A stretch of 64,000 nucleotides of DNA from Gerris lacustris (lineage: Eukaryota; Arthropoda; Insecta; Hemiptera; Gerridae): positions 41,977,882 to 42,041,881 of the forward strand of contig OX578280.1 in the NCBI GenBank assembly GCA_951217055.1. The letters run 5' to 3'. Shown piece after piece: positions 24,501-32,584 of this stretch. The notes under the pieces were generated by a model, which made no database searches, was not told the DNA's origin, and saw only the letters and a list, made by a program, of their open reading frames with translations. The translations under genes and the position numbers were made by a program. Each line of letters starts with the position of its first letter. Positions within the stretch are counted from its first letter, which is position 1.

Positions 24501-25196
24501 AAATCCTGTCAATATATATTATTCTGATTTGACTGGCAATATCCTTAAGTTTTAGTCTTGATTGCACCGCCTCGTTCAGTTCAGCCACCATAACAAGCTT
24601 ACTATGCCAGAATAGATGTCCTATGGCTAGTAATAGGATTAGTTTACAGCAATTGGATCTATAATTCTCACTCAACTAGCTCCACTGAAGAAAATAATTC
24701 TAAACATCATCACATGATTTTTTAAAAATTAAATTTGTTAATGTAAAGAGGCTTTCATACAGTTTTCATTTTTACTTTTTCCAAGTTGTTTTTATGATAT
24801 TACCTGGACTAATATGATAAACAAAATCGTATTTATGAAAATATATAAAAGATGGATTTGTTCCTGCATAATAGATTTTTACTAGATTACGAATCATGCA
24901 AATAAATTCTTTAAAATCACTATGAAGGTTAAAGCTTTTTTTCTAATTTATTGTTTACGGCCGGGAAAGTTGTCCGTGAATTCAATTTGTTCGCTTTTAC
25001 TAACATAGTTTCGCAAGTGTGACGAATCAAAACATTCAGCTGCCAATGAACTAATCTTGACTTCAACGAGTAAATTCAGCATTCAGAGGCAATTTATTGA
25101 AAATGTGGACAAATCTCTAAGAATAATAGTTCATAAACTATTTCATGACTCACCGTAGGACAGGCAGGAGAGCACTGCAGCCCAAAACAGGCGCAT
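9579..25196 (-). CDS. TMEM130-family single-pass membrane protein, 8 exons
   Basis: I join eight exons with GT-AG borders and consistent phase: 25196-25154, 22911-22754, 21655-21511, 20182-19688, 17174-16987, 12577-12475, 11928-11820, 9783-9579. Total 1446 nt, 481 aa plus stop. Exon 1 gives a signal peptide (MRLFWAAVLSCLSYA). Exons 2-4 form an ectodomain with many N-glycosylation sites and a PKD-like stretch (WFLNYSY...YTYNY). A Thr/Pro-rich linker ends exon 4, and a Cys-containing domain follows in exon 5. Exon 7 holds one transmembrane helix (about residues 384-409). The cytoplasmic tail starts with IVEVADFDF (416-424), which I recall as characteristic of vertebrate TMEM130. The N-terminal VNLT...GPVVTGATVTL also fits that family, which is related in architecture to PMEL/GPNMB. 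Molecular function is not established. The start is the only Met giving a signal peptide ahead of a good donor. Untranslated exons are not resolved. Confidence 0.85.
9800..11790 (+). mobile_element. 5'-truncated LINE (non-LTR retrotransposon)
   Basis: Lies in the last intron of the TMEM130-like gene, on the opposite strand. It contains most of a reverse transcriptase followed by an AT-rich 3' UTR of about 0.4 kb with AATAAA at 11743 and an A-rich end. The 5' part (endonuclease, ORF1) is missing, as is usual for LINE insertions. The boundaries are approximate. Confidence 0.75.
9901..11343 (+). pseudogene. LINE reverse transcriptase fragment
   Basis: Open from a stop at 9874 through TAG at 11341-11343, with no ATG needed. 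In order: FPDILKIAVIYPIHKNG, NYRPISLVSNIAKILEK, IDLTKAFDSVSH, IPQGTVLGPLLFIIYIN, FADD (catalytic) and VKYLGVTID. These are the canonical motifs of a non-LTR RT (fingers through thumb), followed by a C-terminal tail of about 180 aa. The frame just upstream (GDNTDIAEIL near 9858-9888) also looks like RT and is offset by a frameshift. The copy is therefore 5'-truncated and mutated, though the RT core is still open and may be young. The style resembles the Jockey/CR1 group; the clade assignment is tentative. Confidence 0.8.
12115..12372 (-). repeat. 5S/tRNA-chimeric SINE, copy 1
   Basis: Read on the minus strand it starts GCTCTCCTATCAATAAAG, then TTAAGCAGCATCGGGCA and CTTGGATGGGTGAC, which match the middle of insect 5S rRNA. 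About 10 bp later comes CTGGGTTCAATTCCCGG, a perfect tRNA B-box/T-arm. A shared tail (GTGAAGTGG...ACTAACTGGTTG) follows. Other copies: 36484, 43895 and 56637. It sits in an intron of the TMEM130-like gene. Confidence 0.7.
12655..12830. repeat. Unclassified dispersed repeat, copy 2
   Basis: Diverged relative of 5775-5990 and 55725-55890, sharing CAATTAGAGCTCATGATG and GTCTAGAAGGTT-like stretches. No terminal structure recognised. Confidence 0.35.
13855..13936 (-). repeat. Copia 3' LTR (82 bp)
   Basis: Identical by eye to 16548-16629. Very short for a Copia LTR. Preceded, on the element's strand, by the purine tract at 13937-13947 (GAGGGGGAGCT), the likely plus-strand primer. Outer flank GTTTC is the TSD. 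Confidence 0.9.
13987..16530 (-). CDS. Copia Gag-protease-integrase polyprotein lacking RT
   Basis: 847 aa from the ATG 17 nt inside the 5' LTR edge. Residues about 17-200 are the Copia Gag region (KLNGENYTMWKFQIK). The zinc knuckle CX2CX4HX4C is at C231, C234, H239, C244. The aspartic protease motif is VIDSGAT (D293). The HHCC integrase finger is H440, H445, C474, C477. The DD35E core is D507, D570, E606, and all of its residues are present. A tail with WEVCELPKGKR, the usual start of the RT region, passes directly at about residue 811 into ELKYVPSSDNTADVMSKPLS, the end of RNase H. The whole RT and most of RNase H are thus removed by an in-frame deletion. The usual polyprotein is about 1400 aa. 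Confidence 0.9.
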   Translation of the reverse strand: MMETLNDKMESRSTTITKLNGENYTMWKFQIKMILMEFDLWTTINPGEEMPKGENVSKDDVKRFLSRQGRALAKLCLSLGDHQQQHVQHLDSPKEVWLELERLYAPKDSKYRVLMLRKQLYSTKFEQFNDMDTYLAKINCIVSELTNVGDKIEDGDLAMCILSGLPESWDNVVSTICNSSEKDFKSNEVKRKLLAEYSRRALPLSENTALVTNKSGESLLSRASEKRGITCFRCGIKNHFAKHCTLRNNDQEEYSDDENKGYRNYRKNEHSSAYTAVAQNLFSNNEQFTWVIDSGATHHMCPSKECFSELRLGNNGIQNVLTADGSSLIVEGVGTIRAKLLQPNNKNGEFTVKNVIYVPGMKQCVLSVKQLCCDQMKIVFDKTGCRIYDQNKGQVIDADQRGRLFVLRMKDHANDKDQWIQGNSETCFVSDNKITPDTWHRRFMHINNNIIVETARNKAVRGLSHGLTEEPGKCENCLIGKSSRKPFPNSRSSEPLRLNPLSLVHLDIMGPIEVPSLGGARYVLGIVDDTSRYVDVFFLKYKGEALKTFITWAREKENQISKTIKKIRMDNGTEFCSKDWDKFCAGKGIVHERTMTYTPQQNGVAERMNRTLMDLVRSTSSDSDLPKEAWAELVKTAAYLRNRVVNDHNGRISPYELLFGRKPSVRHLRACGCQVLVHIPKHRRHSKLDDRTVKGTLVGYASHRKGWRIWLNESRKIIESRDCTFIETRNSPSMREQNKSTKLNSQVQEFVEYSNEHIDNEEPELEPEKNSESPSKKHPMALRPRVPKVNSVESERRSPICVWEVCELPKGKRIAEKVVELKYVPSSDNTADVMSKPLSLAAHQKHT
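16534..16546 (-). other. Copia primer-binding site (elongator tRNA-Met)
   Basis: On the minus strand AGATTATGAGACT starts one base after the 5' LTR. It is complementary to AGTCTCATAATCT, the anticodon stem-loop of elongator tRNA-Met (CAT). Copia-type elements are known to prime from an internal tRNA half instead of the 3' end, so this is a fitting PBS. The tRNA identity is from memory. Confidence 0.7.
16548..16629 (-). repeat. Copia 5' LTR (82 bp)
   Basis: Element-strand sequence begins TGTTAAC and ends GCAACA, identical to the 3' LTR. At 82 bp it must hold promoter, R and U5 in unusually little space. Confidence 0.9.
17661..18792. mobile_element. Large foldback element (TIR plus 255-bp palindrome)
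   Basis: The outer ends (17661-17723 and 18719-18792) are inverted copies, starting TAGTCCAGTCATTAGGT at the left and ending ACCTAATGACTGGACTA at the right, with matching CAAC flanks and a possible TA duplication. Inside, arms 18191-18445 and 18461-18714 are near-perfect inverted repeats with a 15-bp loop. The left side carries about 467 bp (17724-18190) with no partner on the right. Two open frames here are mirror images of the same sequence and not genes. It resembles a foldback or mariner-type MITE; the class is uncertain. Confidence 0.8.
18905..19240. mobile_element. GC-rich MITE
   Basis: A GC-rich island in AT-rich intron sequence. The ends are inverted: AGGGTAGTGACACACTTCCC at the left, and the complement of AGGGTGACACACTTCGCTAC at the right, each followed by CCGG. 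The interior has repeated GGTGGCNCCACC-like words. No protein. The boundaries and TSD are unclear. Confidence 0.6.
20340..20870 (-). repeat. Hairpin-ended dispersed repeat, diverged copy
   Basis: Begins AACAGGTCAAGTGTGTGCT with a GTGTGCT/AGCACAC hairpin and follows the same order as the copies at 49019, 58739 and 60045 (GGTCTGATATTCTCAAAAC, then TTCCAAAAAGTGGTATCT, then ACCCTTAAGTTTTTTTACCC). It is well diverged and carries expanded poly-A and poly-T runs, so it is an old copy within an intron of the TMEM130-like gene. Confidence 0.65.
22017..22555 (-). mobile_element. Probable RTE-type/SINE-like retroelement fragment
   Basis: One edge, on the minus strand, is ACTAGCTGACCTGGCGAACT, followed by TCGTACCACC. 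This is the widespread insect motif found at the end of many RTE-related and SINE elements. The other edge holds a GTATGTCTGTCTGTATGTC stretch and AAATAAAAATGAATG. Between are an internal inverted region and no intact ORF. The classification is from motif memory. Confidence 0.45.
23521..24160 (+). pseudogene. Gypsy gag-protease remnant
   Basis: Two stretches in different frames. The first encodes CYYHFRFGENCKP, the Cys-Tyr-His-phenylalanine signature at the C-terminus of certain Gypsy capsids. The second (about 23738-23980) encodes LLVDSGADVLL (aspartic protease active site), LYAAN, LTVDVGLRHTFQWPF and ILGADFL, the order seen in insect Ty3/Gypsy proteases. Frameshifts and a stop separate them, and no RT or LTR is found. 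A short decayed fragment in an intron of the TMEM130-like gene. Confidence 0.75.
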
Positions 25197-25558
25197 TTGA
25201 CTCGGCTTTAACTCAAATTAACATTTATGACGCATTAAAGAAACTATTGACTAATTAAGAGAGAGAATCAAAAATCTAACACCGATCCTTCTCATCTGAT
25301 AAAATGAAATTTAAATTGAGTACAATGAAAAATTATTTAAAATATTCACTTGGTAACTCCAAAGAGAAACACAGGAAATAAAAACAAGTTCTCTGTATAT
25401 CTGTCAGCTGCTTTTGACGGCCACTAAATAAAATCTGAACCAGGCTGTCTAACATTAAAGACTTAAAACTAGGGACTTTTCATCATAAAATACAGCTCTC
25501 TATTTAGATATTGAATAGATCTATGGTTTAGTAAGTTTAATACAGAGGTTTATAAGGT

Positions 25559-26071
25559 AAAGGTTGTCCCAAAATTAACGCAATATTTGAATTAAATAGA
25601 AAACACCGTTTTTATTCTTTTAAGATTGTTATTTTTTTTATTAAATCATAAAGTAAGCAGAATAGGGTTATTTATGGAATAACACATCGGGCAAATGGCC
25701 TCTAAGGCTTTGCTGGCACATTCGCACTCTTTTATTGAAATTTTCCATGACCATAAATGTGGCTGAATTTCGTTGATGCAGCGTTTCCTCCTGTAATGCA
25801 CGAGTGGTTGTGGGCTTATTGACGTAGACCTTTGACTTCAAATAACCCATAAAAAGAAATCTAATGGCGTTAAATCACACGATCTAGAGGGTTAAATTAA
25901 ATAAAGAAATAAAAATAAGTTAAATAAATTGTTCGTGTGAAAACACGTTGTCCATTTTTATTAACCCTACACTCTCATATTGGTATTTTTTATTTTTTTA
26001 GGGTTGCCAACAATTTACTGCAAAAATGGCGGTAAATTCAAATCTTGCGTTAATTTTTGGACACCCTCTAT
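25559..26071 (-). mobile_element. Mariner-like element, internally deleted
   Basis: The ends are inverted repeats of about 30 bp: AGGTTGTCCCAAAATTAACG at the left, and the complement of GGGTGTCCAAAAATTAACGC at the right, flanked by TA-rich sequence. The minus strand keeps the C-terminal end of a transposase (GYLKSKVYVNKPTTTRAL, then VMENFNKRVRMCQQS and GHLPDV), as in mariner-related elements. The catalytic region is gone. Located just upstream of the first coding exon of the TMEM130-like gene. Confidence 0.7.
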
Positions 26072-26746
26072 AAAGCTTCAGTCACAAGTAATACAGTCAC
26101 ACGGAAATATTTCGTACGTATCAAATTCTCTTTCTCCTATAATATAAAGGTTGTAAGCTATTTCCAGTGTATTTAAATACCAAATATATTTTTTCCTTAA
26201 CCCCAGGGATTCTAATTAAGAATTTATTCAAAAAACGTGATTTTCAAAGGTTTTGTTTTATAAAGGAAACCCTATTTTTTCAATTACCCAATAAATTTCT
26301 CTCAAAAAATATTAAGATAGTTTCTCTTCTCACATAAGTAAACTGAATTTGGTTTAAATACATATAGATTTCAGAAAATCTTTCATCTGCTACTGAGAAT
26401 AAGTAAAACTTAGTTCTGGAATTTCCAAGTGTAAATAAGGAAACCTGTGAAGTTGCAAATAGAACAGTTTTAACAACCTAAAAAATTAATCGTTAACACT
26501 GATTTTATAATATATATATTAACTGATAGAACACCTATATAATCATTTGACAGGCATTCCTATGGGACATTGTCAACCAAATCAACATTTTGAAAGTCCA
26601 GTGAGCACAATAGCAGCTGTCCGCATTAACTTAGCAGAGATGAAAAAATGACTGCAGGTCAATCAGCCTGCTTAGTGATTTGTATAACCACATTTACAAC
26701 TTGGACCACAAGTGAGGTCTTTCTGCTACGTTATTAAACGATATTA

Positions 26747-27159
26747 CAGTGGAACCTCGATAATTTGGGACCAGACACTGTCCGAATTACCGATTTGTCC
26801 GAATTTTCGAATATGCTGTAAAACAACTTTTTTGCAGACGAGAGGACCTGATAACCTCTCGTAAGCTTCTTCTTTGGGTAAACCATATTATGTACATTGC
26901 ATCTTCTAATGCGGTATCATTAGACGTTCGTAACGTTTTCCGGTTTTTTTGTCCCTCTTCAGAATCTAGCTTTGACGCATATTGCAGTATACTATCTCGT
27001 TTTCGTTTTAAATCACTGATGGTAGATGTCCCCACACCATAATTTTTTGCAAGAGATGCCCCACTTTCACCTTTCGAAATTTTTGATAGAATTTCTAGTT
27101 ATTAAATTTTACAGTAGGCAGTCCGGATTTTAGAGGTCCGAATTATCGAGGTTCTACTG
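26747..27159 (-). mobile_element. Pogo/Tigger-like element remnant
   Basis: A 413-bp element between TA dinucleotides. The TIRs are CAGTGGAACCTCGATAATTT and the complement of CAGTAGAACCTCGATAATTC, which is the classic Tigger/pogo form. The minus-strand frame 27035-26787 encodes TSTISDLKRKRDSILQYASK, then LRTSNDTALEDAMYIIWF, matching the CENP-B-like helix-turn-helix region of pogo transposases. The DDE domain is missing. Confidence 0.8.
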
Positions 27160-27402
27160 TATCATTAAAACCTAGAACACACTGGGATTCATATATTCAG
27201 CTCTAGGATATGCCAGATTCAAGATTATTGTCGCAGATTCAGCCGGGATTAAACCCTGCAACAAAGAATCTACAATTTATCCGAACAAAGAATCCCAGTG
27301 TGGACTAGGCTTTAAGTCCCATGGAAAATACAGAACGCATAACAATGATGGGAAATCAAGGTATTGGAATTAAAAATAATATAAATTAAATATAATTGTA
27401 AC

Positions 27403-27406
<4 letters not shown>

Positions 27407-27434
<28 letters not shown>
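27407..27434. repeat. Poly-T tract
   Basis: About 28 consecutive T. It may be the poly-A tail of a minus-strand retroelement, but I cannot identify its body. Confidence 0.8.
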
Positions 27435-27439
<5 letters not shown>

Positions 27440-27492
27440 AAATGATCAAATTCATTAACAATTTAATACAGTAATTTACCAGAGTAGACCGT

Positions 27493-28323
27493 ATGGTAGT
27501 GCTGCCAGACATTGCAATATCAGCAATTTCTCGGTCTGGCATCTATAATGTCATGATGACCTTCCCTCATCCCTCTTGACCTTTCAGTCAATACTACCTT
27601 GAGCATTACAAGGGTATTAATATGTGCACGGCCTCCTTGGCTGATTAGAGTATCAGTCTCTCTGAATCGTTTAATAGTATCATCTGTCAGGATCTATGAT
27701 TAGATGGTTGTGCATTACATTAGTCAGATGCTATAATGTGTTCTGGATATAGAGTATCGTTGTTATGTAATCACGTGCTACGGATATATAAAACTACTCT
27801 CATTATTGTAGTATGTCCAAGTGTTCTTATCCATAATAAACCTTTACTATCTCGTAGTTGCTACTTTACTTACATCATCAACACTGGTAGGGATCACAAA
27901 TTCCCATCCAGTGAATGATATTACACAGAAAAGGGTAGAGATTGTGTCTTATATTCAATCTTACTTGTGTACACCATGTGTGAATAATTACACATTGTTA
28001 GTCTACACTGGTAGTAATACGATGATACGAATGCTACAAGTGTTAAAGTCAGGTTTGATATATCTTTTGCATTGTGGAAAGGATTAAAATACACTATTAC
28101 TATTATTGTACCACTATCTTTAGCAAAGTACAAAATGTAATATAGAAAATAATCGTTGAGTTGTTATTAAAAGAATCTAATATAGTTGAACTATACACGC
28201 TAACACTAATAAAGTGGCCTCGTCTAGTGGATGTCACGCTTGACTTCAGATTCAGGGGACAAGGGAGGTCATCATAACATAGTGAGAAACTTCTAACATT
28301 GCCATGTCTGGCAGCACTACTAT
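27493..28323. mobile_element. Element with ~100-bp imperfect terminal inverted repeats
   Basis: The left end (GTAGTGCTGCCAGACATTGC onward for about 100 bp) is an imperfect reverse complement of the right end near 28220-28323, with shared GCAATTTCTC-like, ATGATGACCT and CATCCCTCTTG-like blocks. No transposase is seen. The short open frames inside are not supported as genes. TSD not clear. Confidence 0.6.
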
Positions 28324-28548
28324 TCAGTCTTCTTACCAGTTTCTAAACAGATATAGAATTTTTATACATAAGTATTATTTCTAATCAGAAAAAAATAAAT
28401 AAATGATAATATTCTTAGATATAACATAAGATTAACTTATAAAAACCATGTATAACAAGAATGAGAAAAACATGGCATATGAATTTTTTTTTAAAAAATA
28501 GATTACAAAAGTAAACACGGGAAAGAGACGAAAATAAAATAGAACAGG

Positions 28549-29134
28549 TTACTTGTTTACAGATTTGATGATGCCGTCATTGAGTCTAAAGTAAACAGAA
28601 TTAGCCATATCTACAAACTACCCTGTCTCAACCACTCCTGGAAATAACAAGTCAACATGGATTGATCTAAAATATTGTTTGCTTCTAATATATGTATACA
28701 TTTTTTTTTTTTTTTTTTTGGTAATGGAAAAAGGACTAAGTTTCTTACTAAGGGTAAAAACAAAGTGGAGGAAAACACATGTACTAGGGAAAGGTGACAA
28801 TCAAAAGAAAATTTGTACAGAGCGAAGTCTTAAGGGGATCTACATAGTCTAAAATATTATTAGATACATTTCAACACATCAATCAATGTCATGAGTTAGA
28901 AGAGTTGCCACTCACTGAAGAAACAGTGACATCTAGTAAGTAAAATTAAGTTATTTCAATACAACAATGAAAGGTAATTTACCTGTGGATTTGCCTCGAG
29001 GTTTTCAAGTACCAGGTTTTTTTCTACTGGAAAGCAGTAGGAACACAAACCAGCTTCAAACCATTATTTTGTGGTTAAGTCGTTTAGGGTGTGATAGGAA
29101 AATAGCTTCAAACATTGTGCCTTTACTCGCTCCG
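28549..29134 (-). pseudogene. RpiA partial pseudogene, copy A
   Basis: Two exon-derived blocks. 29134-28983 matches the exon encoding [12 protein letters not shown]...TTPQ of the intact copy, but carries an insertion of about 60 bp and a small deletion that break the frame. 28637-28549 matches the last exon with its acceptor CCAG and final stop, but has an internal TAG where the intact copy has Leu (ETG*FVDMA). The three middle exons are absent. The flanks, including the 3' flank at 26540-26700, also match the other copies, so this is a genomic duplication and not a retrocopy. Confidence 0.85.
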
Positions 29135-29431
29135 CTAAACAAATTAACCAATACATGTATTAATATCATCTTCAATAAAACTAACATAATATTTGAATAA
29201 GTGAGGCTCAATGACAAAATAAAAAAATAAATATTCATTATCATCAAAAACTGATCACATTAGGCCTCTCTCATTGGGTTGCCAGATTTCCATCCATTCA
29301 AAAAACAATTATAACTATCCAAGTAACAACATCTCTGTGACAGATTTTGTGGTATTTTCATAATTATGACTAGAGAGGTTGGTAGAAAATAACTTAACAA
29401 TATTGTCACCACAATTATTTTAATTAAAACT

Positions 29432-29470
29432 CACAAACGCGTTTCGACATATAATATCATCTTCAGTGTG
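29432..29470 (-). ncRNA. Hammerhead-ribozyme-like motif 2
   Basis: Minus strand: stem I CACA/TGTG, core CTGAAGA, an extra T, stem II GATAT/ATGTC (one G-T pair, 3-nt loop), GAAA, then CGCG and TT before the stem I strand. ACGCGT here is palindromic, as in the minimal hammerheads of Penelope-like elements that act as dimers. The extra T is the main departure from the consensus. Confidence 0.4.
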
Positions 29471-30261
29471 CGTGTTAACTTAGTAAGAGTGAATTCTGTA
29501 CTGTACTGCAGTAGCAAAGAATGAACCTCAGAACGAAAATTTCCCAGAAATGAATGTTTAGATAAAAATAGCCTATTAATTAAAATAACCAAGCAATTAA
29601 TTAACCTGTTGCAATTAAAACAAAAATATTTTGGTAAAACTAAAGAATAAGTCCCTGCATAGTCCCCGGGAGACAATTGTCTTTTGAAGGGTGTTGTTTA
29701 CTCTCACCCGGCACGTGTCAGTGACAGTGATAAAAATACTGTCGCCGACACTATACAGTGAAATTTCTGTTATTTTATGTGGACGATATTTTTCTGAAGT
29801 GAAAAAATAAAAAATAATTATAAAATAAAATAAAAAAATTTTAACAAAAAAAAAATTATAGTTTTTGGTATTGTTTTGTTAAAGACGCGAATGACAAAAA
29901 ATTATTAGTGTTATGTGATCAACTATCCCGTGTTGTTTGATCTCTGGCGTGCAAAATTCATGGACACAGAGTTCACAAATGCTATCTGGAGTAAAATAGG
30001 AATAGAAATGTAAAAAATTGTTTTGGCAATGAGTATTTTACTCATAGAGAAATATACACGACTTTGCCTATATATTTCTCCTTTTTTTGTGTAATATTGA
30101 ATTACGTTAACTATAGCAAAAAAATTTATATATAAAGGGATTTGATAACCAATAGATTTGAGACCCCACTGATCAAATTCAATCGCTGAATAACCTAATT
30201 ATGAGTACACATTTCTATCGTATTTTTTAAAAATAAAATTATGGTGTAAGCAAGTGGCGAT

Positions 30262-31520
30262 GTAATTTACGTTTTCTGATGTTCTCCTCGCACGACTTCA
30301 CCAATAGTTAAAGTTACGCTTACGATCATCCGATTTATATTTATTAAGGTCTCATAAAGTTCGTTCTTTGAGGAAATCCGCATACGTCCGCAACAATAAG
30401 GTATGGAACGTGAATGCCCGAGTTGGGTAAGGTAATTTGCTGGTATATTCAAAAAGCCTTGTAGAAGTACATTTCCTAAATTTGAATTGGTAAAAATTCC
30501 CCCATCACAGTTTTGAAACAAAGTTCTTTATGCCACGTTCAGCGCCTGGAGCCCGGGAGTGAATCAGAAAAAATAGACCGTCACAAAATCTTTCAATGAC
30601 GATAACTTGAGTAAAAGCTGACCGAAGTTTGTTGAAATTTGGTATATATACATATTCATTTTACCAATGCCCAGGACGAGTTCTTTGGACAACGTTATTC
30701 GCCTATGTGCTTTCCCGCAACGCTCGCATAAACGTAAATTATTAAAATAACTATTAAAATGTAAAATTGGAATTGTACGACGGGAAAAAATGTTGACTTC
30801 ATTAATTCAATGAGACAAACAACTTTTTAAACAATGTTTTTACTGATATCTAACGTTATAACGTTACATTTTTAAAAATGCCATACACTTTGAATTGAAA
30901 CAGGCATGAAAAATTTCATCCTGATACAAGCAGTAGGTTTTGTGTAGGGAAAGATATGTTTTATATTTTAAATTGAGTATAGGCCGGAACAGGACTGTTC
31001 CTTGCCTACTACAACCATCCTCCTTAACGATCAACTCATCATGATCGGCTAAATAGTTAGTTACTTTTAATTTTGTCTCTTTTCTAACTCCACCATGTAT
31101 TAGTAGTTAGCATCTTATACTTAGCAGTGTGATTTAATAATTTATATTCAATGAAAAGCGTAAGGAACTTTGTTCCTACCGGGTGTCCCGCGACAACACC
31201 GCCACACGTATTTTTTCTCGTATGCACTACATCGATAGCAATAAAACTGCAATGACCGTCTACAAGAGCCAGTAAGACTATTGAAAATGTTAATATTATT
31301 TTTTTTTTGTATTTATGGAATAATGACTTGGTGTTTGGAAGAGCCTGGATAGTATCGTATTTTCCATCCAAAGCTCCTACGCAATTAGGAAAATTCCATA
31401 TTTCTTAAAAATAATTTGCGATGTTCTTCCTCTGTTAGGCATCAATTGGTCCATCAGATTTTTAGAAATTATTTTGCAGGTTTCTCGTAAGATCTTATAA
31501 ACTGTGCAGTGCCCTAGCTA
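30262..31520 (-). pseudogene. Harbinger transposase C-terminal fragments
   Basis: Two blocks on the minus strand. Near 31385-31084 the frame reads NCVGALDGKYDTIQ, then FSIVLLALVDGHCSFIAIDV, the first catalytic region of PIF/Harbinger transposases. Near 30521-30262 it reads NCDGGIFTNSNLGNVL, then LNIPANYL and later EVVRGEHQKT, the region around the second Asp and the C-terminal arginine motif. Frameshifts, gaps and stops separate the blocks. See 31770-32026 for a piece in opposite orientation. Confidence 0.65.
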
Positions 31521-31559
31521 GCACTATAGTGCACAGCAACACAAAGGACAAAACCCTTC

Positions 31560-31705
31560 AAATACAAAAACAATGTTGGATCACTGCACTGCGCCATCAC
31601 TGTCACGTCACTGATGAGTGTAAACAACTTCACGGTGGGGAAATCACGGGCTGGTCACGGCACTGTGCCGTCACTGTCACGGTCACTGATGTGTGTAAAT
31701 AGACC
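31560..31705. repeat. Imperfect direct repeat, two units of ~65-80 bp
   Basis: Two units share GCACTGNGCCNTCACTGTCACG and CACTGATGNGTGTAAA. They lie between the two oppositely oriented Harbinger pieces and may be that element's terminal repeats or subterminal repeats. Confidence 0.5.
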
Positions 31706-31769
31706 TTTAGTCCAGAAGTACTGACAAATTTTACCGAGGACTTTTATTATTGCTATTATTATAAAATTA

Positions 31770-32026
31770 AGGAGAAGAATGATAAAAAAAAGAAATCGTG
31801 AATATTTTGTGCATCCCAATTTGATAGATTGTTGCTAGAGAAGTTTTACACACTCCTTCCTAAACTGCGGAAGTTTCTGAAAAAGTTGACTGATTTTTAT
31901 AGAATGAGCATAACCAGTTTCAATAAACTTGTTAAATTAATTGGATTATCAGTAGCGAAGGATCATACAAATTATAAATACCTGTTGAGGAGAGAAGTCA
32001 GCGAGTACACCATACTGAATAAGTAG
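31770..32026 (+). pseudogene. Harbinger transposase N-terminal fragment (inverted)
   Basis: On the plus strand one frame gives KKRNREYFVHP and the next gives LLEKFYTLLPKLRKFLKK, then DFYRMSITSFNKLVKLIG. This is the N-terminal part of insect Harbinger transposases. It is in the opposite orientation to the C-terminal fragments next to it, so the element was rearranged or two copies inserted head to head. It runs out at a stop after VSEYTILNK. Confidence 0.6.
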
Positions 32027-32070
32027 TCTGATGATAGTTGGCCAACTTTAGAACTGATAGTTGGCCGACT

Positions 32071-32106
32071 AGAATCACTTGGATATATTCAAGTGATTCT
32101 AGTCTA
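32071..32106. repeat. Perfect short hairpin (14-bp stem)
   Basis: ACTAGAATCACTTG is followed 8 bp later by its exact reverse complement. Just upstream, GATAGTTGGCCNACT occurs twice in tandem. Confidence 0.8.
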
Positions 32107-32128
32107 GTGAGTTCACAAAAGTCTTTAA

Positions 32129-32387
32129 CCCATTCAATACGTAATCCAATTCATGAACCTACCTTAGTGACCGTATATATCTAAACGATGTTAAATGTTA
32201 ATTTAAAAATAAATAAAATAAAAAGTTTGGATCAACTGTGGATACAAACGTGAGCGGGCCTGACGGAGCCTTGCAAGATGGTTCTACTGGAGGCACAGAG
32301 AATAGAGCTACAGAGGGCTGAAAGGGAGGGCTTGGATCCACCCGCCAGGTGCATTAGCATGGCATGGATCCACCCGCATTGAATGGG
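32129..32387. mobile_element. piggyBac-like MITE with TTAA sites
   Basis: A 259-bp element bounded by TTAA (32125-32128, 32388-32391). It has CCCATTCAAT at the left and ATTGAATGGG at the right, an exact 10-bp inverted repeat. CCC...GGG ends with a TTAA target are diagnostic of piggyBac-type elements. GGATCCACCCGC occurs twice inside. No coding capacity. Confidence 0.85.
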
Positions 32388-32584
32388 TTAAACTATTAAG
32401 CAACTAATTAATCTGTTGGTCAATCAAAAGTCTGTAGTGGCTGCTACTTTTTTGTGAAACGGATATAATCTCTCAAATGTATAAAGTATAGATGTAATCT
32501 CTCGTGTTTAGCTGATACAAATGAGCTGCTTTGTCAAAGGGACATAATGTCTCAAATGTATAAATCATATAATAAATTGTCCAC

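Noticed and set aside
27627..27700. tRNA-like stretch with a possible A-box (TGGCTGATTAG)
   Set aside because: No B-box at the right distance and no convincing cloverleaf.
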